The notes: generated by a model not told the origin, from the sequence alone. 24,836 nt of DNA from JBGQJN01 sp964423175 (GCA_964423175.1 CAYRDM010000003.1:1-24836), one strand, 5' to 3'. Positions 16,253 to 23,550 are shown, counted from the stretch's first letter. A program made the numbers and translations.

Positions 16253-17355
16253 AGATATCAGATCCTTTAAGAGTACTAATTATTGTTGTTATTTTTGCTT
16301 CAATTGGAGGTTTTGGGGCTCATTTTTTATTTACTCAATTTGGCCATGGCCAACCCATGAGTAAGTTGCCAGATAAGTTATTTGGTTGGAAATATCCCAC
16401 AGTTAAGTTCCCCTTAGTTGGAACAACTTCGAATCAGGTCGTGTATTCAAGTATAAGAGATCCAGGAGGTATACCCCAGGGCCTCCCTGTCCGTCTAAAG
16501 ATTCCTGTCATTGGAGTGGACTCGGCGATTGAAGATGCTCTGATTACGCCTGACGGGAGAATGGATGTGCCTTCAGGATCAAAGAACGTTGCATGGTTCG
16601 CACTTGGTCCCCATCCGGGGCAAGCAGGGAGCGCCGTTATTGGAGGGCATTTCGGTATTTCTAATGGCCTGCCATTTGTTTTCTATAAATTAGACCAGCT
16701 TAAGATTAGTGACAAAGTTTATATATTAAATGATCAAGGTGACACATTGGCTTTTCAAGTTCGTTATATAAAATTATTTGATCGAAATGCTGACGCTACA
16801 ACTGTTTTTACTTCCCAAGACGGACTGGCCCACCTCAACCTTATTACTTGTGAGGGAATCTGGAATCAAGTTAACGGTAATTATCCTCAGCGAAGAGTTG
16901 TGTTTATGGATGCTGTAGCTTCAGAAGGAGCTGCTCCTGCTAGTTCTATTTTCCAGAGAAATCTTAGTATTGGTTCACAGGGTGCGGATGTGGTTGCTCT
17001 TCAAACTTTTCTCGAGGAAAAGGGATTTCTTGCCATGCCCCCTACTGTTGCAAAGGGTTATTTCGGTAAGCTAACACGCTCATCGGTTGCTAAATATCAG
17101 ACAAGCGTAGGTCTGAATGCTAATGGTATTTTTGATTCATTAACAAAGGGCAAACTTATTCCTGAAATTGCAATTAAACCAGCTCTTCCAGCAACTGCAT
17201 TAGAGCCGACCCCGGAACTTTCTAAGACTCAGACCTTCGTGGGGCTTATAAAGGATTTATTCGGAAATTTCAAAGATGGCCTAGTAACCTGTTTGCTCAT
17301 TATTTCTATAGCTTTCATCATTTTTAAAATTATAAGATTGAGGGCTCGCTTATAA
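16249..17355 (+). CDS. Sortase fused to a peptidoglycan-binding domain
   Basis: The 368-residue protein has an N-terminal membrane helix (about 7-27) and a sortase domain (about 80-222) with H134 (GGHFG), C201 (LITCEG) and R215 (PQRRVVF). A PG_binding_1-type domain (about 235-305) follows, with LSIGSQGADVVALQTFLEEK and GYFGKLTRSSVAKYQ. A second membrane helix (about 343-361) ends in a basic tail. The peptidoglycan-binding module should hold the enzyme against its acceptor, the cell wall. With both ends in the membrane, the catalytic and wall-binding domains form one outer loop. Most sortases lack such a module, so the fusion is notable. The start overlaps the preceding stop (ATGA), indicating coupling, and the next gene begins 3 bases after the stop. 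Confidence 0.92.
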   Translation: MKISDPLRVLIIVVIFASIGGFGAHFLFTQFGHGQPMSKLPDKLFGWKYPTVKFPLVGTTSNQVVYSSIRDPGGIPQGLPVRLKIPVIGVDSAIEDALITPDGRMDVPSGSKNVAWFALGPHPGQAGSAVIGGHFGISNGLPFVFYKLDQLKISDKVYILNDQGDTLAFQVRYIKLFDRNADATTVFTSQDGLAHLNLITCEGIWNQVNGNYPQRRVVFMDAVASEGAAPASSIFQRNLSIGSQGADVVALQTFLEEKGFLAMPPTVAKGYFGKLTRSSVAKYQTSVGLNANGIFDSLTKGKLIPEIAIKPALPATALEPTPELSKTQTFVGLIKDLFGNFKDGLVTCLLIISIAFIIFKIIRLRARL

Positions 17356-17358
17356 AAT

Positions 17359-19200
17359 ATGAAAAAAAAGCTCTATCGTGGTTTGGTATTTTTATTGTTT
17401 TTTTTGTTGTTCGGCTTTTTAACTAGCCTTAAAGCAGAAGCCCTTGTTACTGGAATGGTTTTAGAGGGAGATAGTATCCCGGTCAATTTTAATTGCAATG
17501 ATTTCAACGACCCTGTTTATGGTTATTTGTCGTCTGATCATGCCAATACTACCCCAATACTCGATATTCATTGCAGCGATTTTACTGGTTTAATATATGC
17601 AAATTCAAGTCTGCCTATCGGGGTAAGTGTCGATCTTATAGAGGCAAGTGGCTCGGCCGGTGCTGGAAGACATAGCTGCGACGGTAAAACTTACGATGAA
17701 TGTTTAATTAGAATGGACGGCGGAGCAGTAACTGGCACTTTGTTTATTCAATCATCAATAGCACCAACACCTCTCCCATCTCAGGGGACAATTAATATTA
17801 CGAAGACAGTTATTAATGACAACGGTGGGGTGAAGAGTGTTTCTGATTTCCCATTGTTTGTTAACGGTACTTTGGTTATTTCAGGAATGACCAACGTTTT
17901 TCCAGCATCCGTTTCATATGCAGTAACAGAAACCTCTGATCCCAATTACACTCAAACATTTTCTGGCGATTGTGATATTAACGGACATCTTAATTTGAAC
18001 CCGGGCAATAATAAGTTTTGTATTGTTACCAATGATGATATCGGCCAGTTGGTGAATAATCATGGTGGAGGGGCTGTCGGCTCTAGTGTGGTCGCAGTCG
18101 GTTCGACGGGGACGGTAAATGTATTAAAAATAATTATCAATGATAATGGAGGAACGAAAACTATCGCCGATTTTCCATTGTTTGTTAACGGTACTCAGGT
18201 AATTTCTGGGGCTACTAATACTTTTCCTGCGCCAGCAGTTTCATATGCCATAACAGAAACCTCTGATCCCAATTACACTCAAACATTTTCTGGCGATTGT
18301 GATATTAACGGACATCTTAATTTGAACCCGGGCAATAATAAGTTTTGTATTGTCACTAACGATGACATTGGCCAGACAGCTATTGTTTTGGCTCCGGTAG
18401 CGCCGCTGATCGATCTTGTTAAGGTGCCCAGTCCACTTGCTTTGCTTACAGGCCCGGGACCTGTTACGTACACATATACTCTTAACAACATCGGTCTTGT
18501 TCCTGTTGGAGACATAATTTTAGTCGGAGATGCCTGCAGCCCCATAGTTTTTGTTTCTGGTGACAAGAATTTTAACGCTAAGTTAGACTTGGATGAATCT
18601 TGGGTTTATAGCTGTAGCAAGATATTAACAAGAACCGAGACGAGTTCTGTTACCGTTTCCGGTACCGCAAATGGTATAAGCGCGGTAGATATTGCAAATG
18701 CCACCGTTGTCGTGAGTCCTTCTGAAATTATCCCTGGCCTGCCTAACACTGGTGCTGTTGTCCCGCCTTTAATTCATATAACCAAAGTTCCTAACCCCTT
18801 GGCCCTGCCTTCTGGCGGGGGAAGAGTTACTTATACGGAAACCATAAATAATCCAGGAAAAGTTGCTTTGAGCCGCGTTCATCTCAGCGATGATAAGTGC
18901 GCTCCGGTGAAATACATTTCAGGTGATATAAATAAAAATTCCAAACTTGATATATCTGAGAAATGGATTTATGAGTGTCAGGCGTTTTTAAACAAAACCA
19001 CGATGAATACAGTTACGGCAAGCGGTGTTGCAAATGGACTCGTAGCTAGAGATTTCGCAGTTGTTACGGTGGCTGTTGCTGATTTTCTTTTGCCAAAAAG
19101 TGCCAACATTTTCCAGGATATGAATTTTTTGTTGCTCGCTACAATTTTTTTCGTAATCCTTCTAATTTTATTTTTATTATTTCATTACAAAAGAAAATAA
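17359..19200 (+). CDS. Multi-domain surface protein with prealbumin-like and DUF11-like repeats, internal LPNTG and C-terminal LPKSA
   Basis: The 613-residue protein is built as follows. Signal peptide, about 1-28. An unrecognised Cys-containing domain, about 30-135. Two prealbumin-like/SpaA-type repeats, about 142-229 and 247-339, each with INDNGG, FPLFVNGT, GDCDINGHLNLNPGNNKFC and TNDDIG. A DUF11-like repeat, 345-455 (EF-hand-like loop at D402). LPNTG at 461-465. A second DUF11-like repeat, 468-575 (loop at D523). LPKSA at 578-582, a membrane helix (about 586-608) and HYKRK. A standard sorting signal would be LPXTG at the position of LPKSA; the canonical motif instead sits between two folded domains with no helix after it. 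The last half of the two prealbumin repeats is identical at DNA level over 103 bases. It is probably a wall- or membrane-bound adhesin. Confidence 0.88.
   Translation: MKKKLYRGLVFLLFFLLFGFLTSLKAEALVTGMVLEGDSIPVNFNCNDFNDPVYGYLSSDHANTTPILDIHCSDFTGLIYANSSLPIGVSVDLIEASGSAGAGRHSCDGKTYDECLIRMDGGAVTGTLFIQSSIAPTPLPSQGTINITKTVINDNGGVKSVSDFPLFVNGTLVISGMTNVFPASVSYAVTETSDPNYTQTFSGDCDINGHLNLNPGNNKFCIVTNDDIGQLVNNHGGGAVGSSVVAVGSTGTVNVLKIIINDNGGTKTIADFPLFVNGTQVISGATNTFPAPAVSYAITETSDPNYTQTFSGDCDINGHLNLNPGNNKFCIVTNDDIGQTAIVLAPVAPLIDLVKVPSPLALLTGPGPVTYTYTLNNIGLVPVGDIILVGDACSPIVFVSGDKNFNAKLDLDESWVYSCSKILTRTETSSVTVSGTANGISAVDIANATVVVSPSEIIPGLPNTGAVVPPLIHITKVPNPLALPSGGGRVTYTETINNPGKVALSRVHLSDDKCAPVKYISGDINKNSKLDISEKWIYECQAFLNKTTMNTVTASGVANGLVARDFAVVTVAVADFLLPKSANIFQDMNFLLLATIFFVILLILFLLFHYKRK
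17924..18026 (+). repeat. 103-bp direct repeat, copy 1
   Basis: Bases 17924-18026 are identical to 18251-18353 (offset 327). It encodes the C-terminal half of the first prealbumin-like repeat. Flanking sequence on both sides differs at synonymous and other sites. Confidence 0.97.
18251..18353 (+). repeat. 103-bp direct repeat, copy 2
   Basis: This is an exact copy of 17924-18026, encoding the matching half of the second prealbumin-like repeat. Just after it the two copies split at synonymous positions while the protein stays the same (TNDDIGQ), so identity is limited to this block. Confidence 0.97.
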
Positions 19201-19203
19201 AAC

Positions 19204-19713
19204 ATGTATAAAAAATATCCATTGTTTCTAATTTTAATAATTATACTAATTGGCGCAACGTATCTGATATTTACAAAGATCAGTGTAGTTTCGTCAGTTA
19301 CAAAAATTCCTATGAGCTACCATACTAATATCGTTAAGAACGCCCAAAATAATTCTAATTTTCGAGAAGTCTTGTTTACCGGTAAAAACAGTCAGCTTGT
19401 TATTATGAGCATACCTTCAGGCGGAGAGGTGGGCAAAGAAACACATAAGTATACAGAGCAAACCCTTTTCTTTCTTTCGGGCAACGGCGAGGCTGAGCTA
19501 GATGGTAAAAAATTTCCTGTTGGCGCTGGTGATGTAGTAGTTGTCGTTCCAGGCACGGAACATAATTTTATAAATACAGGCAAAGAGGATCTTAAAATTT
19601 ATACGGTTTATAGTCCACCGAACCACATCGATCAGAGAGTGCATCGTACCAAGGCTGATTCCGATGCTGATACTGCCGATGAGGCCGTTGGCGAAAACCC
19701 ACCTTCAAAATGA
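19204..19713 (+). CDS. Membrane-anchored cupin-domain protein
   Basis: The 169-residue protein has an N-terminal membrane helix (about 6-23) that places the rest outside the cell. Residues about 55-137 form a single cupin barrel with both conserved motifs: a first with GGEVGKETHKYTEQ (likely metal ligands H81 and E85) and a second with GDVVVVVPGTEHNF (H119). The tail PPNHIDQRVHRTKADSDADT resembles a cytoplasmic cupin family common in Patescibacteria, here with an added anchor. Cupins may be enzymes, isomerases or binding proteins, and nothing here fixes the ligand. The gene starts 3 bases after the preceding stop and overlaps the next gene by ATGA, so it belongs to the surface operon and may modify or bind surface sugars. 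Confidence 0.85.
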   Translation: MYKKYPLFLILIIILIGATYLIFTKISVVSSVTKIPMSYHTNIVKNAQNNSNFREVLFTGKNSQLVIMSIPSGGEVGKETHKYTEQTLFFLSGNGEAELDGKKFPVGAGDVVVVVPGTEHNFINTGKEDLKIYTVYSPPNHIDQRVHRTKADSDADTADEAVGENPPSK

Positions 19714-21254
19714 TTATGAGTAAAAAGATTACATATTTTTTAGGAATTCTGGTATCTGTATCTAGTATCGTGGTAATTAATTTTGCTATGGCGAGCTTCG
19801 TTCCTGGAGAGACGCTTAATCCTGGTTGTTCGCCGGCTGATCCTACTTGTACAGTTACAGTTCCGCGTCTTTCAAATGTTTATGTTGTCGCAGATACTGC
19901 GGCCAGAGATGCGCTTTTAAACTTGCAAGCAGGAGACATCGTGGTTGTCACTGATGTTAATGAATCTTTTGTTCGTACTCAAACCGGAACTTGGCAGAAG
20001 TTTTCTAAATCCCTTTTGGCAAATGTTTATCTCGTAACGAGCCTTGTTGCCAGAGATGCCCTCACTGATTTACAAGCTGGCGATATCGTAGTGGTAGCCG
20101 ATGGTATCAACGAAACTTTTGTTCGAACTCAGAGCGGAACGTGGCAGGCATTTTCTAAGGGGCTTTTGGCTAATAATTTTGTTGTACCAGACCAGACGGC
20201 CCTAGATGCACTTTCTGATCTTCAGGCGGGAGATACTGCTGTAGTGACAAGTACCGGTAAATCTTTTGTTCGTACTCAAACCGGAACTTGGCAGGAGCTT
20301 TTGTCAAGTAGCGTTGTAGCCATTAAGAATACCTATGTCGTAACTGATAATACCGCGCGTGATTCCTTGACTGGAATCACTGCTGGGGACGTTGCTGTTG
20401 TAACAAGTACAAACAGTACATATATTTTTACTCAAGATAACACATGGCAGCAACTTTTGGTGCCGGCAACAAGTGGGGTAACTTCGGTTAACAATAATAC
20501 TGGAACTGTTAGTTTGAATTCTGACGATATCCCAGAGGGTGTATCAAATAGGTATTTCACGGATAGTCGTTCTAGAAATTTGTTATCATCATCTAATCCG
20601 ATCACCTATGATTCCCTCACCGGTAATTTAGGTTTATCATTTTCTTCACCCCTTGTTCTGAGTGGTTTAAATCTGACGGTAGATCAAACGCAATTAAGTC
20701 TTCCCAGTCTCGGTGGGGTTTTGACTGTGGCAAAGGGCGGAACTAATAGTACTGCTATCCCAACTAACGGAGGGATCGTATACGGTACGGGCAGTGCTTA
20801 TGCTATTTCTGCAGCAGGAACTTCTGGCCAGGTTTTGAAATCTAATGGTGCCGCAGCGCCAACATGGATTGATGGCGGTAATATGATGCTAGCCGGAGCT
20901 TCGAGCAATGCTATTGTTAATAATACGACGATGTATTTTCCGATTACTTCAAGTGGGGCGGGGAGTACTACTGATTCCCAATCTGGTACCAGAAGCCTCA
21001 TCTCACGTAGCGGAACTATTAAAAATTTACACATACTTTTATCTGCGGCCATTGGTTCTCTGAAGACAGGTAGTGTGACTGTGATGAAGAATGGTGTTGC
21101 TACGGCGCTTGTTGCAACCCTCGACACCACCAACACTTCTTTTAGCGATACTAGCGATGTCGTTAGCGTGATTGCAGGTGATGAGATAGGCATAAAGGTT
21201 ACGGTTACTAGCAACACTTCAAAGTTTTCCTGGTCAGTGGACTTTGGTTATTAA
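19710..21254 (+). CDS. Secreted repeat protein with phage-tail-fibre-like modules
   Basis: The 514-residue protein has a signal peptide (about 1-28, ending AMA-SF), then four repeats of about 45-52 residues starting at 56, 105, 155 and 207 with the pattern (A)RDALxxLxAGDxxVV...FVRTQTGTWQ. From about 258 come stretches typical of phage tail and collar fibres: SVNNNTGTVSLNSDDIPEG, SNRYFTDSRSR, then LTVAKGGTNSTAIPTNGG and GTSGQVLKSNGAAAPTWIDG. The last 115 residues (from NTTMYFPITSS through VTVMKNGVATALVATLD to FSWSVDFGY) look like a beta-sandwich tip domain, as in receptor-binding proteins. No LPXTG or C-terminal membrane helix is present, so it is either released or held by partners. It overlaps the cupin gene by ATGA. 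Its presence in a sortase operon rather than a prophage is unusual; no other phage genes are nearby. Confidence 0.82.
   Translation: MIMSKKITYFLGILVSVSSIVVINFAMASFVPGETLNPGCSPADPTCTVTVPRLSNVYVVADTAARDALLNLQAGDIVVVTDVNESFVRTQTGTWQKFSKSLLANVYLVTSLVARDALTDLQAGDIVVVADGINETFVRTQSGTWQAFSKGLLANNFVVPDQTALDALSDLQAGDTAVVTSTGKSFVRTQTGTWQELLSSSVVAIKNTYVVTDNTARDSLTGITAGDVAVVTSTNSTYIFTQDNTWQQLLVPATSGVTSVNNNTGTVSLNSDDIPEGVSNRYFTDSRSRNLLSSSNPITYDSLTGNLGLSFSSPLVLSGLNLTVDQTQLSLPSLGGVLTVAKGGTNSTAIPTNGGIVYGTGSAYAISAAGTSGQVLKSNGAAAPTWIDGGNMMLAGASSNAIVNNTTMYFPITSSGAGSTTDSQSGTRSLISRSGTIKNLHILLSAAIGSLKTGSVTVMKNGVATALVATLDTTNTSFSDTSDVVSVIAGDEIGIKVTVTSNTSKFSWSVDFGY
19875..20470 (+). repeat. Four tandem coding repeats of about 150 bp
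   Basis: Repeat units begin at about 19875, 20022, 20172 and 20328. Each encodes a domain ending in a version of FVRTQTGTWQ (IFTQDNTWQ in the last). Units one and three share the identical bases GTTCGTACTCAAACCGGAAC; unit four is the most diverged. Confidence 0.8.
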
Positions 21255-21284
21255 CTAAACATTTAATGAACTACTTCAAGGCAT

Positions 21285-22361
21285 ATGAAAAAAGGATTTA
21301 TTTTGGTTCTAGTGTTTGTGTGTTTGCTTCTCCAAACTCGAGCAGTTTTAGCGTCTTCAACTAGCGGAACTATTGACGTGGGCCATCGGTATGCCTGGAG
21401 TAAAGATTTTGGTTGGCTTAATTTCGCTGCTGACCAGGGGAATATTAATGTTACCGACTCTGGACTTAGGGGATATATATGGAGTTCAAATATCGGTTGG
21501 ATTAATTTGGCCCCAACAAATTCTGGTCAGCATGTAACCAATGATGGAAATGGCCATCTTTCTGGATACGCCTGGGGAGAAGGTGTCGGATGGTTTGGAT
21601 TCTCTGGAATAACAATAGACTCCAATGGTTTGTTCCATGGAATTTCCAATGGTCCAGATGGCAGATCTTTTACCTTTGATTGTGATCAATGTAGCGTAAA
21701 AACTGATTGGCGTCCGGTTGGTGTGCGGGGCGGATCTCAACAAAGTAGTTCTTCTTCCGGCGGGGGAAGTATCGGTAATGGTGGCGGCGGTGGTAGTTTC
21801 GTTACGCCAGTTCAACCGACTTCTACACCCGTGGCGTTTGCCATATTTCCGACTCCTTTAGTTTCTGTCCCGACCTTGCCTAATACGGGTTCTCTTCAGT
21901 CTGGCGGTTCTGTAGTTGTAAAATGGTCTGTTCTGAATATAAGGAGATCGCCTTCTCTTAAGGGTTTTATTCTCGGACAGGCTCTTGTTAATACTAGGGG
22001 CGATGTTTTGGTCGGAGCAGTTAAAAAAGATGGATATACCTGGTTAGAAATAAAATTTGATAATGGTTTGAGTGGTTGGTCTGTGACCACAGGGCTTACC
22101 CTACTTAATACAAATCCTGTTAAAGTTATTAGTTCCGGCTTTAAAATTGGAGACAAGGTTCAAACTATTGGAGAGAGGAATGTTCGTGGTGGAGCTAGTA
22201 TAGCGCCCAATATTTTGGGCACTGAACTTAGGGGAAAATCAGGTGTGATTTTGGAAGGTCCGATAAAAAAAGATGGCTACACATGGTGGCGGATCGAGTT
22301 TACAGATAATTTGATCGGTTGGGTGGCGCAGAGTGGTTTAATAAAAAAACCTAATTTATAA
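21285..22361 (+). CDS. Secreted GW-repeat protein with internal LPNTG and two SH3b domains
   Basis: The 358-residue protein has a signal peptide (about 1-24, ending VLA-SS), then three repeats built around YAWSKDFGWLNF (36-47), GYIWSSNIGWINL (63-75) and GYAWGEGVGWFGF (94-106). I have seen this tryptophan-rich motif in secreted proteins of Patescibacteria. A Ser/Gly-rich linker (about 145-170) leads to LPNTG at 198-202. Two bacterial SH3-like domains follow, about 208-270 and 283-357, with VLNIRRSPSLKG and NVRGGASIAPNILG and the paired KKDGYTW motif. SH3b domains often bind cell-wall peptides. Because SH3b domains, not a membrane helix, follow the LPNTG, it is not a normal sorting signal. A weak AAGG lies upstream of the ATG. 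The histidine kinase gene starts 2 bases after the stop. Confidence 0.86.
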   Translation: MKKGFILVLVFVCLLLQTRAVLASSTSGTIDVGHRYAWSKDFGWLNFAADQGNINVTDSGLRGYIWSSNIGWINLAPTNSGQHVTNDGNGHLSGYAWGEGVGWFGFSGITIDSNGLFHGISNGPDGRSFTFDCDQCSVKTDWRPVGVRGGSQQSSSSSGGGSIGNGGGGGSFVTPVQPTSTPVAFAIFPTPLVSVPTLPNTGSLQSGGSVVVKWSVLNIRRSPSLKGFILGQALVNTRGDVLVGAVKKDGYTWLEIKFDNGLSGWSVTTGLTLLNTNPVKVISSGFKIGDKVQTIGERNVRGGASIAPNILGTELRGKSGVILEGPIKKDGYTWWRIEFTDNLIGWVAQSGLIKKPNL

Positions 22362-22363
22362 AA

Positions 22364-23461
22364 ATGAATATGGATTTAAATATTACAACCTGGGGAATTT
22401 TAGCCGGCTTACTTTTTGGACTTGTTGTATTTTTTATTTTAACTTCTAAAAACAAAGCAGATAAAAAAAGAGAGGATCTAAAAGCTTCCATGAAACTGAT
22501 ATTTATGGGAATTTTTTTTGCAGGAGTGGTTGGTGCCGGTTCTTATATTATTTTGTTGCCCCAGTCGACTACAAGTAAAACGGTAATTAAATTTCCATCA
22601 ACCGGATCAGATCCGATTTTTTCAAATTTTGTTCAGTGTACAAAAAATTTGTATGCAACTCCATTGGACGGTCTTATAACCTCATTTTTGCTCGGCCTGA
22701 TAATTTTCTTAATTATAATTTTGTTTCAAAGCATATATGTCAAAAGGAGGATAGAGAAAGAGATCGATCGGATTAAAAATGAGTTTATCTCTATAGCTTC
22801 TCATCAATTGAGAACTCCTGTGTCAGGTTTGAGCTGGCTTGCGAAAGCTTTGCAAATCAATTCTGATAATTTAAACGTAAAACAAAAGAAGTATGTGGAA
22901 GACCTTTCTATCTTGGCCAAGAGATTAAGGCTGTTAGCAGAGGACCTGTTGAATGTTTCAAGGATTCAACTTAAAACTGAGGTTGTGACAGAAAAGGAAT
23001 CAGCTGATTTTATAATTTTTGTCGAGGAGTTTATAAAAGAAATGGGCCCCTATGCAGAATCAAAAAAACACACGATAGTGTTCAACAAAGATATTTCTGA
23101 GCCGGTTATGTTGGAAATTAACAAAAAGTCTCTCTATAATGTTTTGCAAAATCTTGTTTCGAATGCGATAGAATATTCTCCTGAGGGAACGGCTGTCACC
23201 ATAAGCATAGAAAAAAATAACGATTTCATTAAGACCGCCATTTCTAACAAAGGTCCTGCTATTCTCAAAGATGAACAGCCTCGCATTTTTGAGAGATTTT
23301 ATCGTACAGAAAGTGCGAAAAAAATAAAAAAAGAAGGGACCGGGTTGGGCTTATATATTATCAAAATGATTATAGAAGAAATGGGCGGAAGGGTAGGGTT
23401 CGAATCAGAGTCGGGTCATGATACAATGTTTTGGTTTTCACTACCTCTAAAGGCGATTTAA
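22364..23461 (+). CDS. Membrane sensor histidine kinase
   Basis: The 365-residue protein has three membrane helices (about 8-26, 44-65 and 104-126) with a short outer loop (about 66-103). A HisKA dimerisation domain follows with the phospho-acceptor H147 in SHQLRTPVSGLSW, then a HATPase_c domain: N box NLVSNAIEYSP (N263, N267), F box RIFERFYR (308-314) and G2 box GTGLGL (325-330). The G1 box is altered: NKGPA at 295-299 where DxGxG is usual, so the aspartate that reads adenine is Asn here. N-type G1 boxes occur in active kinases, so loss of activity is not implied. No response regulator gene lies within the window. Placement 2 bases after the SH3b protein gene ties it to the surface operon, so it may sense envelope state. 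Confidence 0.93.
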   Translation: MNMDLNITTWGILAGLLFGLVVFFILTSKNKADKKREDLKASMKLIFMGIFFAGVVGAGSYIILLPQSTTSKTVIKFPSTGSDPIFSNFVQCTKNLYATPLDGLITSFLLGLIIFLIIILFQSIYVKRRIEKEIDRIKNEFISIASHQLRTPVSGLSWLAKALQINSDNLNVKQKKYVEDLSILAKRLRLLAEDLLNVSRIQLKTEVVTEKESADFIIFVEEFIKEMGPYAESKKHTIVFNKDISEPVMLEINKKSLYNVLQNLVSNAIEYSPEGTAVTISIEKNNDFIKTAISNKGPAILKDEQPRIFERFYRTESAKKIKKEGTGLGLYIIKMIIEEMGGRVGFESESGHDTMFWFSLPLKAI

Positions 23462-23489
23462 AACTGGCCGTAGTTAGGCAACAGTTTTA

Positions 23490-23518
23490 TTGACTAGATT
23501 GTTTTTGTATGTCATCAT
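23490..23518 (+). promoter_or_regulatory. Candidate promoter for the aldo/keto reductase gene
   Basis: TTGACT (23490-23495, five of six matches to the -35 consensus) lies 17 bases before CATCAT (23513-23518, four of six to the -10). Transcription would begin near 23525, about 30 bases before the ATG and including the Shine-Dalgarno. No terminator hairpin is obvious after the kinase gene, so read-through from upstream is also possible. Confidence 0.42.
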
Positions 23519-23545
23519 GTTTTTACTTTTGATGCTTTAAAAATT

Positions 23546-23550
23546 AGGAG
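23546..23550 (+). promoter_or_regulatory. Shine-Dalgarno site of the aldo/keto reductase gene
   Basis: AGGAG lies five bases before the ATG at 23556. It is the clearest Shine-Dalgarno in the window and supports this start. Confidence 0.8.

Noticed and set aside
19875..20470. Regularly spaced repeats that could suggest a CRISPR array
   Set aside because: Units are about 150 bases, diverged, in frame and encode protein repeats.
20798..21217. 139-codon minus-strand open frame
   Set aside because: It is opposite the tail-fibre-like gene; the composition is an antisense artefact with no domain.
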